Shown here piece after piece: positions 44,153-56,000 of a DNA stretch of 64,000 nt (position 1 is its first letter; every line of letters begins with the position of its first letter). This DNA is from Neodontobutis hainanensis (Eukaryota > Chordata > Actinopteri > Gobiiformes > Odontobutidae). A program made the translations under genes and the position numbers. The notes under the pieces are model-generated. The model did not search any database, was not told the origin of the DNA, and saw only the letters and a list, made by a program, of their open reading frames with translations. Location: contig JALDNG010000004.1 in NCBI GenBank assembly GCA_024349245.1, positions 5,388,001 through 5,452,000 of the forward strand, read 5' to 3'.

Positions 44153-44819
44153 TAAATTTTGATAAGATAGGACTTTATTTATCCAGCTCACAGAAAGGTT
44201 AAGTGCAAAAAGTGCATGCAATAAAAATTAATACAATGTTTTTTTTTAAATAAACAAAAATAGAATACAAATGTGTAGAGTGAAGTGCAGAGTGAGTTAC
44301 ATTGGCAATGCTATCCCAAAATGTATGTATGACAAAACAAGGTCAGGTCAGACAACTTAAGATGACAGTTTGCACCAGCTTTCTAGAGCTGCTCCACTTC
44401 AGTTCACAAAAAGTCTATGATTTGTAAGGACATTACTAACCATTTACAAATATGATAACTCAGTTTCTAGCCCAAAGGATTAAAGTGAAAGCAGACCCTT
44501 TATTAGATATTTTACATTTTTCTTACATAGGGCAAGGTTAGTTGTTAGGACATACCACATACTTGAGCAAACCGGGTTTGATTCCAACTTGGGTCATATA
44601 CTCAATGTCTCAACCTGTTTCCTGACTGACTAGACTGTACCTATCAAATAAAGGCAAAAATATATAAATAATAAAAGTATTTTTTATTAAAATGTGCTTT
44701 TTCTCTGATACCACAGACTATACTGTGGCAGGCTGCATCTGTGAACTTAACCAGACAGTGTGCTTTCACAGCACTATTATACTCAGTAAATGCTAAATAG
44801 CTGCATTTAAATTCTACTT

Positions 44820-44930
44820 TTCTACCTACATAAGCTCTTAAAGCATTTTACATCAAGGGTCTATTCACACACACAATCACTCTCACATTCACACTCCAGC
44901 GTCCCAGAGGACACTTCAACAATGCCACTG
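44820..44930. repeat. Diverged teleost interspersed repeat
   Basis: It shares the frame TAAGCTCTTAAAGCATTTTAC ... CACACACAATCACTCTCACATT with the family seen at 34340, but is more diverged. Confidence 0.35.
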
Positions 44931-45063
44931 TCACTATTGATTAATCCTGATATGTCACTTAAAAGCATATTTGAATCCATCAACAACCAATGACTTTATT
45001 TCTACTAGTTAGTGTATCATTTTGTTATCCAAAATAACTGTATAATGTCTATTTCTGATTTAG

Positions 45064-45175
45064 ACAGGACACGAAGGAGCTGAGTAAATGGCACTGTGAG
45101 TTCAGAGGTCAAATCAGAGCACTGAGACAATGGCTGAAGAGCATGGAGATGAGGCTTCCTCCTCTAGACCCTGGG
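45064..45175 (+). CDS. Candidate exon S4, spectrin-repeat-like
   Basis: Encodes QDTKELSKWHCEFRGQIRAL followed by RQWLKSMEMRLPPLDPG. The pattern (E-F-R-x-x-(V/I)-R-x-x-x-x-W-L-K-x-x-E-x-x-(L/I)-P-P) resembles a helix of a spectrin repeat in the MACF1/dystonin rod. It enters in phase 2 and ends in phase 0 at a GTCAGT donor. No following spectrin exon is seen for about 7 kb. Confidence 0.55.
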
Positions 45176-46492
45176 GTCAGTGTCTGTCTGCTTTCTGTGG
45201 TTTATCTCTGTTTCCTTGCATCCCATCTACTTCCTGGTACCTTTACTCTTAAGTCAGCATTGACCTTGATGAGACACAGGCCAGACAATTGTTTTGGTTC
45301 TATTTTCAGTTTATAATTTGGCACTAGAAAACGATTCAAACAATATGACAATTGCTTTAATCAGTTCTTGTGAGAAGACATTTTGTCACTGAGAGACCGA
45401 CATCACATCATGACAAGCAAAATAAACCAATGAGTCATGCCAACAATCCATTGTCGGTAACAATCCATTGAACTGTATAAAAGGGCTATTGAATGCCCAG
45501 CATACTCAGACGAGTACCGTGGTGGTCATCCTCCACTCATGCAGGGAGACTTCTTTAGGCTACAAGGGGATAGTGGGGCTGGGGGAATCAGGCCCCATTG
45601 TGCCTGGCCGGGACAACCAGCTGAAGGGCTTGCAACTGGAGGCCCACTGCACAGATGAGCGAACACAGTGAAAAGATATTAGAATCATATGGGAGGAAGA
45701 GGCAAGAGGGCAGAAAAAAAGAAAAGCAAGTCTTGTATTGTAAGAAAGCACAAATCAGATTATTATGGTATTTATCAGAAACAACTGTATATTTTAATTA
45801 ATCAATGTTTAGATTAGAATTTCAATGGATATGTTTTCACTAATATGGTTAAATTTTAAACAAAGAAAATAATTGGTATTCTTAATTTTCTTTGGAATTT
45901 GTTAAATAGGCAAATCAAATAGGTTGACGCTCCCATTTATCTATTGTGTTATAAGTACTTGTAGTATAAGTACAACATTTAAACTAAGCAATTGTGTCTC
46001 ATGAAACAACAAAAGAAATGCAAAGGAATGTCTAACCTATCCTACCTAAGCACAGCATTAGCCTGACCCCATGTTTGTGTACAAAGTAAGCCGGTGTCTT
46101 TTTTATTTCTATCATTTCTTTCTTATTCTTCATCCTATCACAGACGTTTGTCATGGTAATGCTGTTAGCTTGTCACAGTCCTGCTTGTAGTCTAGGCCTC
46201 GGGGACTCGTTAGTTAGGAGCCCAAATGAGAACACGGAGCTCTGCCCCATGAAAGGACCCTTCTGCAATACACAGGAGAGAGACACACCTGCTACTTAAC
46301 ACAATGCAGGCACAAGCACACCCGCAGATGTTTTCCCATGAACACTGAGATCTTTGTCTGTTAAATGTGATACTGTAAGTGTTAATATTTATATTTAAAT
46401 TACTCATTAACCTCTAAAAATATAGTATAAAAAGTACACAACAGAATTTATTGTTCTGGGAACCTTTTTTCTTTATTGTATTAAAAAAAAAA

Positions 46493-46523
46493 GACCCAGC
46501 TACTTCTCCCAGGTAGCTGGGTC
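46493..46523. repeat. Perfect 11-bp hairpin
   Basis: GACCCAGCTAC and GTAGCTGGGTC flank a 9-base loop, just after an A-run. It reads as a short fold-back; role unknown. Confidence 0.9.
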
Positions 46524-48419
46524 ATGAGTAAATTTCACATCTTTTCAAAATAAGGTCAAAAGTTCCCTTTGCAGCCCCAAACCTCCCACACTGATGGTTC
46601 TGCTGGATAAAGACTGGCTGTGTCTTAAAGGGCTTGCAGCAGATGTTGAATCCCAAATAAGTCTTGTGCACAGAACATACAAACAGGCCTCACCGGGCCA
46701 AAGGAGAGGGTGAGGGATTACAGCCCATTATTCTGTCTTCTCTGTTTCTGACAGCTAGCAAACATCCCTGCTCTCTGCCACTGTCATAACCTTTGCTTTA
46801 AGGAGCTTGTTTTCATTGCAGTGAATCACCAACTAGACAAATAGAAAATATAATATATTTTTTATTTCTTATATAAGGATATAGTTGGCGGAATTATATC
46901 CTATAGCAGATCTTTTGTTTGTCCTTGGCATGTCTAACTGATTTTATTCAAGATTTTTTTTAAATAATCCCTCCCACAAGACTTTTTGATCCAGACTAGT
47001 TTAGGGTTAATGGCAAAGCGCGGCCTCTTCCTTTCTCCTCTGTGGCTTTTTCTGCATATAAAAAAACTACTCTATTGCTGTAAATCCTTCAATCCTTCAA
47101 TGAGCAGTTGAATCAAACATTAGATTAATGATGTGGTTGAGCTCCTCTATATATCCAAGTCGCTAACCCAGTAGGATAACCCATCAGTCTTTCATCCAAA
47201 CCCAGTGCTATGCCTGGAATCAACCTCTTTTTTGTGATAAATGACCATGAACACGTTTAATTGAGCTTCTGGTTTTGACCCTTAAAAAGCGCCCCCTTTT
47301 TTTCCAATGTCTAATTACTATGTTCTGTTGAGAAACCATTGAGGTCAGATTTCATTTGTGAATGACACAGAGGCTGAAATGGCAGAGGATAAGGAAACAG
47401 GCCTATAAAATTAATCCTTTTTGCTCAGGTCTTTTAAACACAATTTTTCAAATACGGGTTCCCGCTGTAGACAGTCTCCATGTGCACCTATGAAATGCGT
47501 TTTTTGACAGAAGCATTTAATTAGCACTAGAGGGACTTGAGGATGTTGAAAGCTGGGATCAGGTGTCATGATTTTACAAGTGTTCTCCTGGCAAAGGAGA
47601 AACTCATCACTGTAAGTTCCTTTTTTCAACTAAAAAACATAACGTTACATTACCTCACACAATTAATGTTGAATGAGAGCAGAATGTCTTGAAGCACAAA
47701 CATTAAGTACTTAAGGGTTAAATAACTTGACCCCACAGAGGTCAATCTATTCAATTTTGACTCCCCCTTTACTAGCCACAGTGGAGGGCCTTTTCAGTTT
47801 CTCTTCTCGCTGCCTTTTGTTTTATATAAATTAAAGCTGTAAGAGGCTGGGAGAATGGGGTCAAAAATAGAGCAATTTAAGAAGCTGTGTAAATCTAAAA
47901 GGCTGACAGGGCTTTGAAACTTTACCGCCACCAACAACTTTACAAAGAAGTGCTACTGAATGAAGATCATAAATGAATAAACTATTTGTGGTTCTCACGT
48001 GTACTGGCGGGCAGTTTCAGTTAAACTGTGGCTACCAGTCAGGGTGAGGCTACTTGGAAAGTATCTTCTTTAGCTTGGAGAAAATTCACTATTTAAAAAA
48101 ATAGAAAGATTTATTAGTTTTTGGTCTGGCAGTGTCTAGGTGAGAGTAGTAGGCAAAGGAAGAGGCATTGGTTATATATGACATGATTTGTGCTCCACAT
48201 GAATATTTATTCTTCAAAAATAATGTATTATAGTATCTGGCTACACAAAAAAATGCTGTACATATAAGTATACTATGTTGACAGAGAAATGTGCCCGATA
48301 AGATAATTTTAGTGCAAAAAGTAAAAGAAAGGTGCACAAGCAATAGAATAAAAAATGAATATACAATCTCATCAGCATTTGAAATAGAATAAAATATGAA
48401 GGTTAAATTAAACTGTAAG

Positions 48420-48651
48420 GGCGGCAGTAGCTCAGTGGGTTGAGCAGTCGTCTTTCAACCGGAGGGTAGGCGGTTCGATTCCCACTCTCCCCACAGTTCA
48501 TACTGTCGTTGTGTCCTTGGGCAAGACACTTAACCCACCTTGCCTCCAGTGACTGTAAGACTGGTAATTACTGTAGAACAAAGTAAGTCACTTTGGATAA
48601 AAGCGTCTGCTAAATGAATAAATGTAAATGTAAATGTAAACAGAAACTACC
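48420..48651 (+). mobile_element. tRNA-derived SINE
   Basis: The head contains tRNA-like promoter boxes: A box TAGCTCAGTGGGTTGAGC and B box GGTTCGATTCC at about 48472-48482. The body is followed by the LINE-related tail CTTTGGATAAAAGCGTCTGC and TAAATG repeats ending in reiterated TGTAAA. This is the layout of widespread teleost SINEs. It appears full-length and little diverged. Confidence 0.9.
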
Positions 48652-51600
48652 TAGTATATACATATTTACAAAGTAATGGAAGGAGAAAAAATGCCTGTCT
48701 TGTCTAAGATTACTGAAGATGCAGTCTGTGTGGGTGTACTGTACAAGTGTATTTGCTGTTTTGGCTGCTTGGTAAAAGACACTAAATAAACACAGATGGC
48801 TTTAGCTCGTGTTTTGAGCGTCTGTATAATTTATAGTGATTCAAAAGTGAATAAATATCACACTCTGCTGCTACTCTATTTTTGCCTGCAACAAATATTG
48901 TGACAATGAAATGGAATCACCAAAGAATTACGCCATGGGGGCTCGTCCTTTGCTTTCTCAAGCCAAAAGCAAAGAAAACGTGTTATTTTCCCATTGCGCT
49001 CTATTTTGTGTTCGGTTTGGCGTTCTTTGTTTATTGCCAAGGCTGCAATAACTGGAAGTGAGTTGAAAAGTAAGAGATGTTTTACAGTAATTAGTCGTCT
49101 TTGTTGCTGCTTCAGAGACTGCTGCACTGACTCTGAATGGAGAAGGGGGACAACAAGGGGGTTGGGGATGAATGTGCGGGAGGCTAGGCTACTATAGGGA
49201 GGGTGTGGGTCCCCTCTTTTGTAGTGTGCACTTCTCTCCTCTGCCATCGAAAAGAGGGAATGGACTGAGGCAGCTGTCACTTAACATGTGAATGTTTCGA
49301 GGATAACCCAGGGGTCTTTTGAAAACTCTCCTTTTTGCCCTCCTCTTCCCTGACCATTTTTCAAGCAGAAGCAGTATGGAGTTTTCTGAGTCACAGTAAG
49401 ACTCAGAGGAGTGGCTTTGTTGGTTGAGAAGAGGGAGAGGGTGAGAAAAAGGCAGGGGTAGGTAAAGGGGCACTTTGCCGCCTAGCTCATTGATAGTGCA
49501 GCAACCTGAGCCGCGACATTGGTGAGAATGAATGACACCGCCTTGCTCGTATATGGAACAGCAAAAAATGTGACCTCCATGTGAAAAACTGCTCTTGGCT
49601 GGGAGCTGTGGGAGTTCATCTGAGCCGTTGGAATACATTGTCTCTATCTGGGCACACTATCCCATCGTTGGCGTTAACAAGGAAGGAATTCCTCTATCAC
49701 GGCTCCCACAACAAAGAAGAAAGGGAGAGGAGCACAGAGCCGGTGGGAGGAGAAGTGAAGTGAGGGGAGGGGTGCCCTGTGAGGGGAGAGGAGGACATTG
49801 TTTGCCTGTGACTGTGGGCAACGGAAAAAGCATGAGTTATCAGGGCATGCGTGGCTGTGTTTAGAAAAGTGTGTTTTTGTGTGAGCATGTGTGAAGGATT
49901 GGACTGGATTGACTCTGTGATAGGTTTGTGCAAAGTGTGTACGTGTGGAACCTACAGTATGTCATGTTGGAAGTAGTAGGCGGTTCAAGGGATGCTCAAA
50001 CAAAGCTGGATTTTTTTGTTTCTCTCCTAATGGGACTTGCAGGATTCCTCTACTCATGAGGTTGGGCTCAGTGCGGCTTTGGGGTAAGTTTAGTTCACGC
50101 CAGCTTCAAACCGCCAAAACGGCCAGTAACCCATGACTGGCTTAGTGTTTGCTTTAGGACTTTGCCAGTCAATAATGCAACTAGACGACCATGTGATAGT
50201 GAATGAGCTGTGGCTTTTGCTTCTTCAAACTTACTTGGATATTTCAATAAAAAGGGACATTTTGTAAGTAGTTTATTTACTATTTCTTAATGTTTTAAAA
50301 GCTGTTCCTTTTGACAGTGTGGATCTTTTATATTGAAGTTAAGGCAGATTAATCTATATGCTACCTTGTACACTATCCACTCAAAATGTTATGGGTCTCA
50401 CGAGTGAACACACAGCTGCCATCTTTCGTTAGGGACCACTACCATCATTACTATTTACCGACTCACGTAACAGAGATCAGACATTTTCTGCAGTAACACA
50501 ACATTGTAGCTCTGTACTGTTGTGACAGATCATTATTATCAAATTACAAATCTAATTGTTCAGTACTTTATGCTTTGTGTTAAGGGCTCAATCATTGCTA
50601 AACCAGTGTTGGCCAAACAATGAGTACATATTTAACATTATTAAGAACAAGCACATTTATTGTATGTACTGTATAAATATGTCTGCCTATCTGTTAAATT
50701 TCTAACACTACATAAATTCATCAGGTAATGGACTGCTCTCACGTGTAATAGATCAATGCTGAGAGCAGAGAAGGGGTGCTCTGAATTAAGGGCCATTTCA
50801 AAGTAGGTTAAGTGATGGGATGGTTAGGTCATCTGCAATATGAGTAACGTAGTGGTTCACTCTTTTCAGTAAAATCACACAAAGGATTGCAATGTTAAGC
50901 ATCTTTTCCAATGTAGGTCACGTTAGAGTTGAAAACAGAAGTGAATAATTCAAAGAAATAAATATAAATAATGTATATAATCTAATTTCTGCGTATGATA
51001 GAAATGTGTTGAGCTTTTTGCTGGGTTTTATCATACATATATTTGCATGTTTGTTTATAATTAAATCACATGTTGTGAGGGAAACATTTGTGTCCACTAA
51101 GGACACTATTGAGTACTATCTTTTATCCTTAGCATATATGTTGACATCGCTGTATAGGCACCAATGTATCGCATATTCACTAGCAACCACATATGCTGCG
51201 TAGCAACCAGACACGACACACCCTCACTCTTAAATTGTTAACCCATGTGGACACAGCCACAGACATTCTCTGAGCCCTCCTCAAGATACCTCCGGGCAGT
51301 GATCTGAGCTAACTGAGTAATCATTGATCTTGAGGCAGGGGCTTTGTCAGGGCACCACTCTCTAATCAGTGTGTATTCCCTGTGGATGTCTTGACTCCAT
51401 CATCTGCTCAGCAGAGAGATTCATGTAGGTAATTACTTACCAAACCTAATGCACACTGAGACCTTATATAAAACTGGTTCATTTAGTTATGAAATGCATT
51501 CAGTAGTTATGATAGTGCCAGTAGCACAATGAGAGCATGTTCTCCTTGGCTGTGTGTTTTCTTTGTATCCAATGCCTGATAAAAACCTGCACAGTCAGCA

Positions 51601-52337
51601 TATTCACAATTTCACATCTACTGACCCATTTGGCCCACAACAAATATTTAGTCACTAAGCATGACCTTAGGTGACCTGTTTGATTATGAATGGATCAGTG
51701 TATTGCTGACGCTATGATCTTCTGAAGGGCCCACCTTAGCCAAAATAATTACACTCATATTTACACTTCTGCCAACACTACATAAGCACTGAGCTGAAAG
51801 GGTGTCATTGTAAACATATCACAGTGTTATATTTTTAAATAAATATGATAGATAATCTGACATATGTTGATTAAATATTTTCTGCAAAGGTTTGGCTACA
51901 AACAAGTCTTTGCCAATACCCTATTTAATTGATTGGAGAAATTATCCAATACATTTTTTCAGGTGTCATATTTGATTGTATCCTTTATGAGCGCCTAGCA
52001 TAAGTCCAGTGTGAGTTAGAGAAAATGCTGGCTGTTTGCCAAGGCCTTCTGTGCCAACACTGGGATCCTCACCAAGCATGTCAATTTGATTTCTAAGCCC
52101 AGAATATTTCAGTTGGTGATGTGAGATAGATGGGACCATCTTTGCATGTGGTCTAATGGAAGACAAAGGAACAGGGAACTCACTTGCCAAGTATTTCTGC
52201 CATGGTTTCTCTCTGGTTTTAAATGCCAGTGTTTAAAATGTAGACCAGAATGTGGCAGATTTTTGGGCTTTATTGTTGTGTCTGTAAGGTGATTGAGTAT
52301 TTTCTGCATCATAACTTAAAGCCTTGTCTTATTTTAG

Positions 52338-52417
52338 GTAGCTGAAGGATCTTCTGCATGCATGGCCAAAGGGCCTTACCTCACCTGTTACCATACTTGC
52401 CTCTGGGATGAGGTATT
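52338..52417 (+). other. Probable 5' UTR part of the MGN exon, or alternative coding exon
   Basis: An acceptor-like TATTTTAG ends at 52337. The following 75 bases are open in another frame (VAEGSSACMAKGPYLTCYHT...) up to a possible donor at 52412, GAG|GTATTA, phase 0. The bases may thus be 5' UTR of the exon starting at ATG 52418, or an alternative exon linking S4 to the exon at 53253. A stop codon (52409-52411) in frame before the ATG shows that the MGN start is an initiator. Confidence 0.4.
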
Positions 52418-53074
52418 ATGGGTAACCTTATCAGTCGTCCCAGCTGCTTGGGACAGAAGTCCAAGCAGGTGAGGTCTGATGAGAACTTCCTAAAAGAGTG
52501 TTACCAACGCAGAAAAGAATGGCAGCCTGCGGACCAACATGGAGAGGCCAAACAAGAAGAAATCAATAAAGACCAAGCCAAGGCTGACGCAATCAAAGAC
52601 ACTGAGGTGGAGAGAGAAAGGGAAGAAGAGGCAATTGATGAGAAGAGACAGCAAGAATGTCATACGCCTATTTCAGATAAGCCGCTCCGTAGTTCCCCTG
52701 CTTCCACAATCAGAAGCACCAGCACACTGGATAATGCCTGGCATAGTACACCTTCACCAATAAAAACATCTAGAAATGGAACGCTTACAAGGAGATCAGT
52801 GCCTCCAGAGTATACCAGGTCTCCACTGGCTCATATGGACAAAAGTGCTTCTGAGAGGAGGGCTAGCTTTCAAAGAAGAGACTCTAGAGAAGGAAGCCCC
52901 TGGTCATGGAAGAATGTGGCGTCCCGTGAGGTTACAGAGGTGACAGAGGTTACAGAGACTATAATAACTGAAATTGTGGAAGTCACAGAGTATCCACAAG
53001 GACAAAAAGGAGGGGACCCTGTTGTAACCAGAACTGTTAGAGTCTTGAATGGGGCTGCAGAACAACTTGCTGAG
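52418..53074 (+). CDS. Exon E1: MGN N-terminus and low-complexity linker
   Basis: 219 codons from an ATG in good context (A at -3, G at +4). The start, MGNLISRPSCLGQKSK, has Gly2 for N-myristoylation and Cys10 as a possible palmitoylation site. It resembles, from memory, the MGKPLSRPDCL start of a MACF1 isoform, and both then have an acidic stretch followed by ECY/DCY. The rest is charged and Ser/Arg-rich, ending in a V-T-E repeat (EVTEVTEVTETIITEIVEVT) and TRTVRVLNGAAEQLAE. The donor GAG|GTTGAT is weak; I chose it because it is the phase-0 site that fits exon E2. Without splicing the frame runs on to 53263. Confidence 0.7.
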
Positions 53075-56000
53075 GTTGATAAGCACCATTGTTCAACCAC
53101 ACAAAATCAGTTTTATTCTTCTCATCTTCTTTGCTATTACTATTTTTACATTCTCTTTCTAACTCTGTATTATCTTGCTTTGATTGTAATTTCTAATCAT
53201 AACTGCATGTTAAGCTTAACTGCTGTAAATGTAAACCGCCTTTATTTTGCAGCTGCAAAGTGATGGTCACTCAAGTTCAGACCAAGATTCAACTCTGGAT
53301 AAATGGAGAGTATGTGTATTTTATGTGCTGGAGTAAAATAACTATCCTTCATTTAGTCATCCATAGTAAGATTATGTTTTCTTAAGGGAACAAGACCTTT
53401 CTTGGCCCTGAAGGATGCATCGACAGATTCAGATACATTCCTCCAAAACCTGGAAACATTGTTTACATGGGTCTGTGAAATTGAAGAGCTCACAGCCAAT
53501 CAGAAGCCTCCCTCCGCAGAGGTCAAAGTGGTGAAAGCACAACTCCAAGAACAAAAGGTATGTTTGTTATCAGCAATCACATTCCTCTGTTTCTATCAAA
53601 TACACCCTAAAAGCACAAGGAAAAATAAACTAGCAAGATGGGTTGACTCATGGAAACTGCTCAATTGCTCCTTTATCAAAAGAACTTACACCGTATTCAG
53701 TGGTAAATGGGTGGTGTCCATTTACACCATAAGCCTCTTTGTCGATCTTCCCAGAGGGTATGAAAAACCTGAGGTGTCTTTCACCCAATCATCCATTGTT
53801 TGTTGGATTAGGTGAAACCAGCCTTGCTCTTGACATTGTAAGCTTGACACATGAGACTGAGCTTCCTCTTTATGTAGACAAAAGCCAAGAAAACAATAAC
53901 AGAGCACTATGTTAGTGCTCTATGTATTTGCAAAATGAAACCTTAAAAATACAATATTACTAAATTTAGTTTCTATATTAAAATATCAATTAGGGATATA
54001 TAACAGCTTTTACCTAAATATATATTTTAAATTTTTTTCCAGCTCTTACAACGCCTCCTATCTGATCGACGTCGAAGCATGAACAATATAATGTTGGAGG
54101 GGCCACGGCTGGTGGAAGCCCACCCAGGAGAGGAGGGTGAGCAGGCCTACTCCAGGCTCTGCTCTCTCGAACATAAGTGGAAGACATTACTACTAGAGGC
54201 AGAGCAAAGGTTAGTTCTGCCAGCAATGGCACACTTGTGGCAGGAAATTCAAGTTCTGATATCTGATCTGATTTAATAAGTTTTTGTTGCTGGCAGGCGA
54301 GCAAGCCTGGAGCTTATTCTACCCAAGGCACAGCTTTTCCAGGAAGGAGTGGACAGTCTGCAGCAGTGGTTCATATTTGTGGAACAGGCCCTGGCCGAAC
54401 TACGTAATTCAGAAAGAGTGATGTTGCATCTCACAGATGCTACAGATCGTGCCAAGGTTTAAAATTACTGCATTGCCTACTAAAATAACATGGTGTTTGT
54501 GTGTGAAATCTATTTTGACATTTTTTTTAATTGACAGGTTCTTGTTGAAGAGATTCAAGTCAAAACGGCAGGGCTAGGGGAAATACAGCAGTCAGGACAG
54601 AGCCTGATTGAAGCTGTTTCAGGTAGGATATGGTTGTCTGTCTCTATATGTCAGCCCTGCGACTAACTGGCCATTGTCCAGGGTGTACCCCGCCTCAGGC
54701 CCAAAGCTGCTGGGATAGGCTCCTAACGGGACTATGCGGTAGAGAATGAATGAATGCACCAGTATCATGTAGGCCAGTGATCATCAACTGGTGGCCCGGG
54801 CCACATTCGGGGTGACGTCCTGAGTCTGAACCATCTCTGAGCCATAAGTTATTATTTTATAATACTGTTGGACCCGTCTTAAAATAAGTGTTCACCTGTT
54901 TGAGGCCAATCCTTGTCATTTCAATGCAATTTTTGGCATTAATCAATCTGAACGTGGTACATAAGCTCAAATCCCACAGGTCAGGAGCTAGTGTAAACAA
55001 GTTTAAAGTCAGCACCAAGCTGAGCAGCAAAACCATAATTTAGAACTAACGCATTTGGCACTTTGAAAATATTACATGTAACACTCTTCTGTAACAATCG
55101 TTTTATCTACTTTTAGGGCCATGTGCAGCGCGAGATTTCAGATGATTTTGTCTGTTATTAACGATACTTAACACAGCAATCTTCTTATTTAGTCTTTTAT
55201 TAGGGATTGCTTTTTACGGCACTCAAACGCTAATGCTAAGTAACGTCACCAAAGTAAACTGTCAGCTGTGGTTTATTAAATAAAAATAACACAGGTGTTG
55301 TTGTTAAACAACTTGAAAAAAGATCATTTTCTATTCATTTGACGCGCAGCGTGGCCCTCATCCCGGTGTCTGTCTCACTAAAGCCCTCTCAGACGGGTTT
55401 CGTCGAGGCTGGCCTGGTACGCAGTTTCATAAATCCCACGTGCGCTTTGTTGTATGACCACTTTGACTTTGATATATGGAATTATTATGAAGTCAAAACT
55501 AAGAGAACGCGAAATCGTCTTTGCGCGCTCTCAATAGTTTTGACGTAATAAAACTTCCATATTGATAAATGAGGGTCACTGAGAGTAAAGAGCATGGGTG
55601 GGTGGTAGGGTCCAACTTAAAGTTCTGTACAGGTTCATGAAGAATTAGATGTTATTTAAGTTTTTAGTAAAAAAGAAAAACAAGAAAAGGTCGACTATGT
55701 ATTTATTTATATATTTTAGTTTGAAAGTCTGCGGGGGGCAGCACCGTGAAGGAACAAGCTGGCCCATGCTGGCAAATTTAGTTAATGTAGGCTATCATTC
55801 ATGTAGCGTAGCCTGCAAGAACACATGTATCTTCTCAGTAAATAAGTAATAGCCTACTCTTCTCTTACAGAGGATGAAGCTGTCCAGGTGCAGGAGAAGA
55901 TGGACGCTTTGCGGATCCGTTGTTCTGTGTTGAGCCTGAGCAGTCTGGATGTGTTGCAGAGGCTGGAGCAGGCTCTGGAAGCCTCCAGTCGCTGTACCTC

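Larger units (their letters stand above)
45176..52337. other. About 7.2 kb without recognised exons
   Basis: No spectrin-repeat exon was found here on either strand. Contents: a short perfect hairpin (46493-46523), a tRNA-derived SINE (48420-48651), and a comparatively GC-rich, G-rich block at about 49200-50090 that ends at a good donor (TGGG|GTAAGT at 50081) and might be an untranslated first exon or promoter. A TATAAAAGG at 45476 heads a short open frame (45468-45671) that I cannot identify. Confidence 0.45.

Noticed and set aside
45468..45671. TATAAAAGG followed by a 67-codon frame
   Set aside because: No homologue, no splice context; the TATA match alone is weak. Possibly an unclassified repeat.
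49192..49638. 148-codon open frame on the minus strand
   Set aside because: No recognisable motif, biased composition from a G-rich plus strand, no splice or promoter support.
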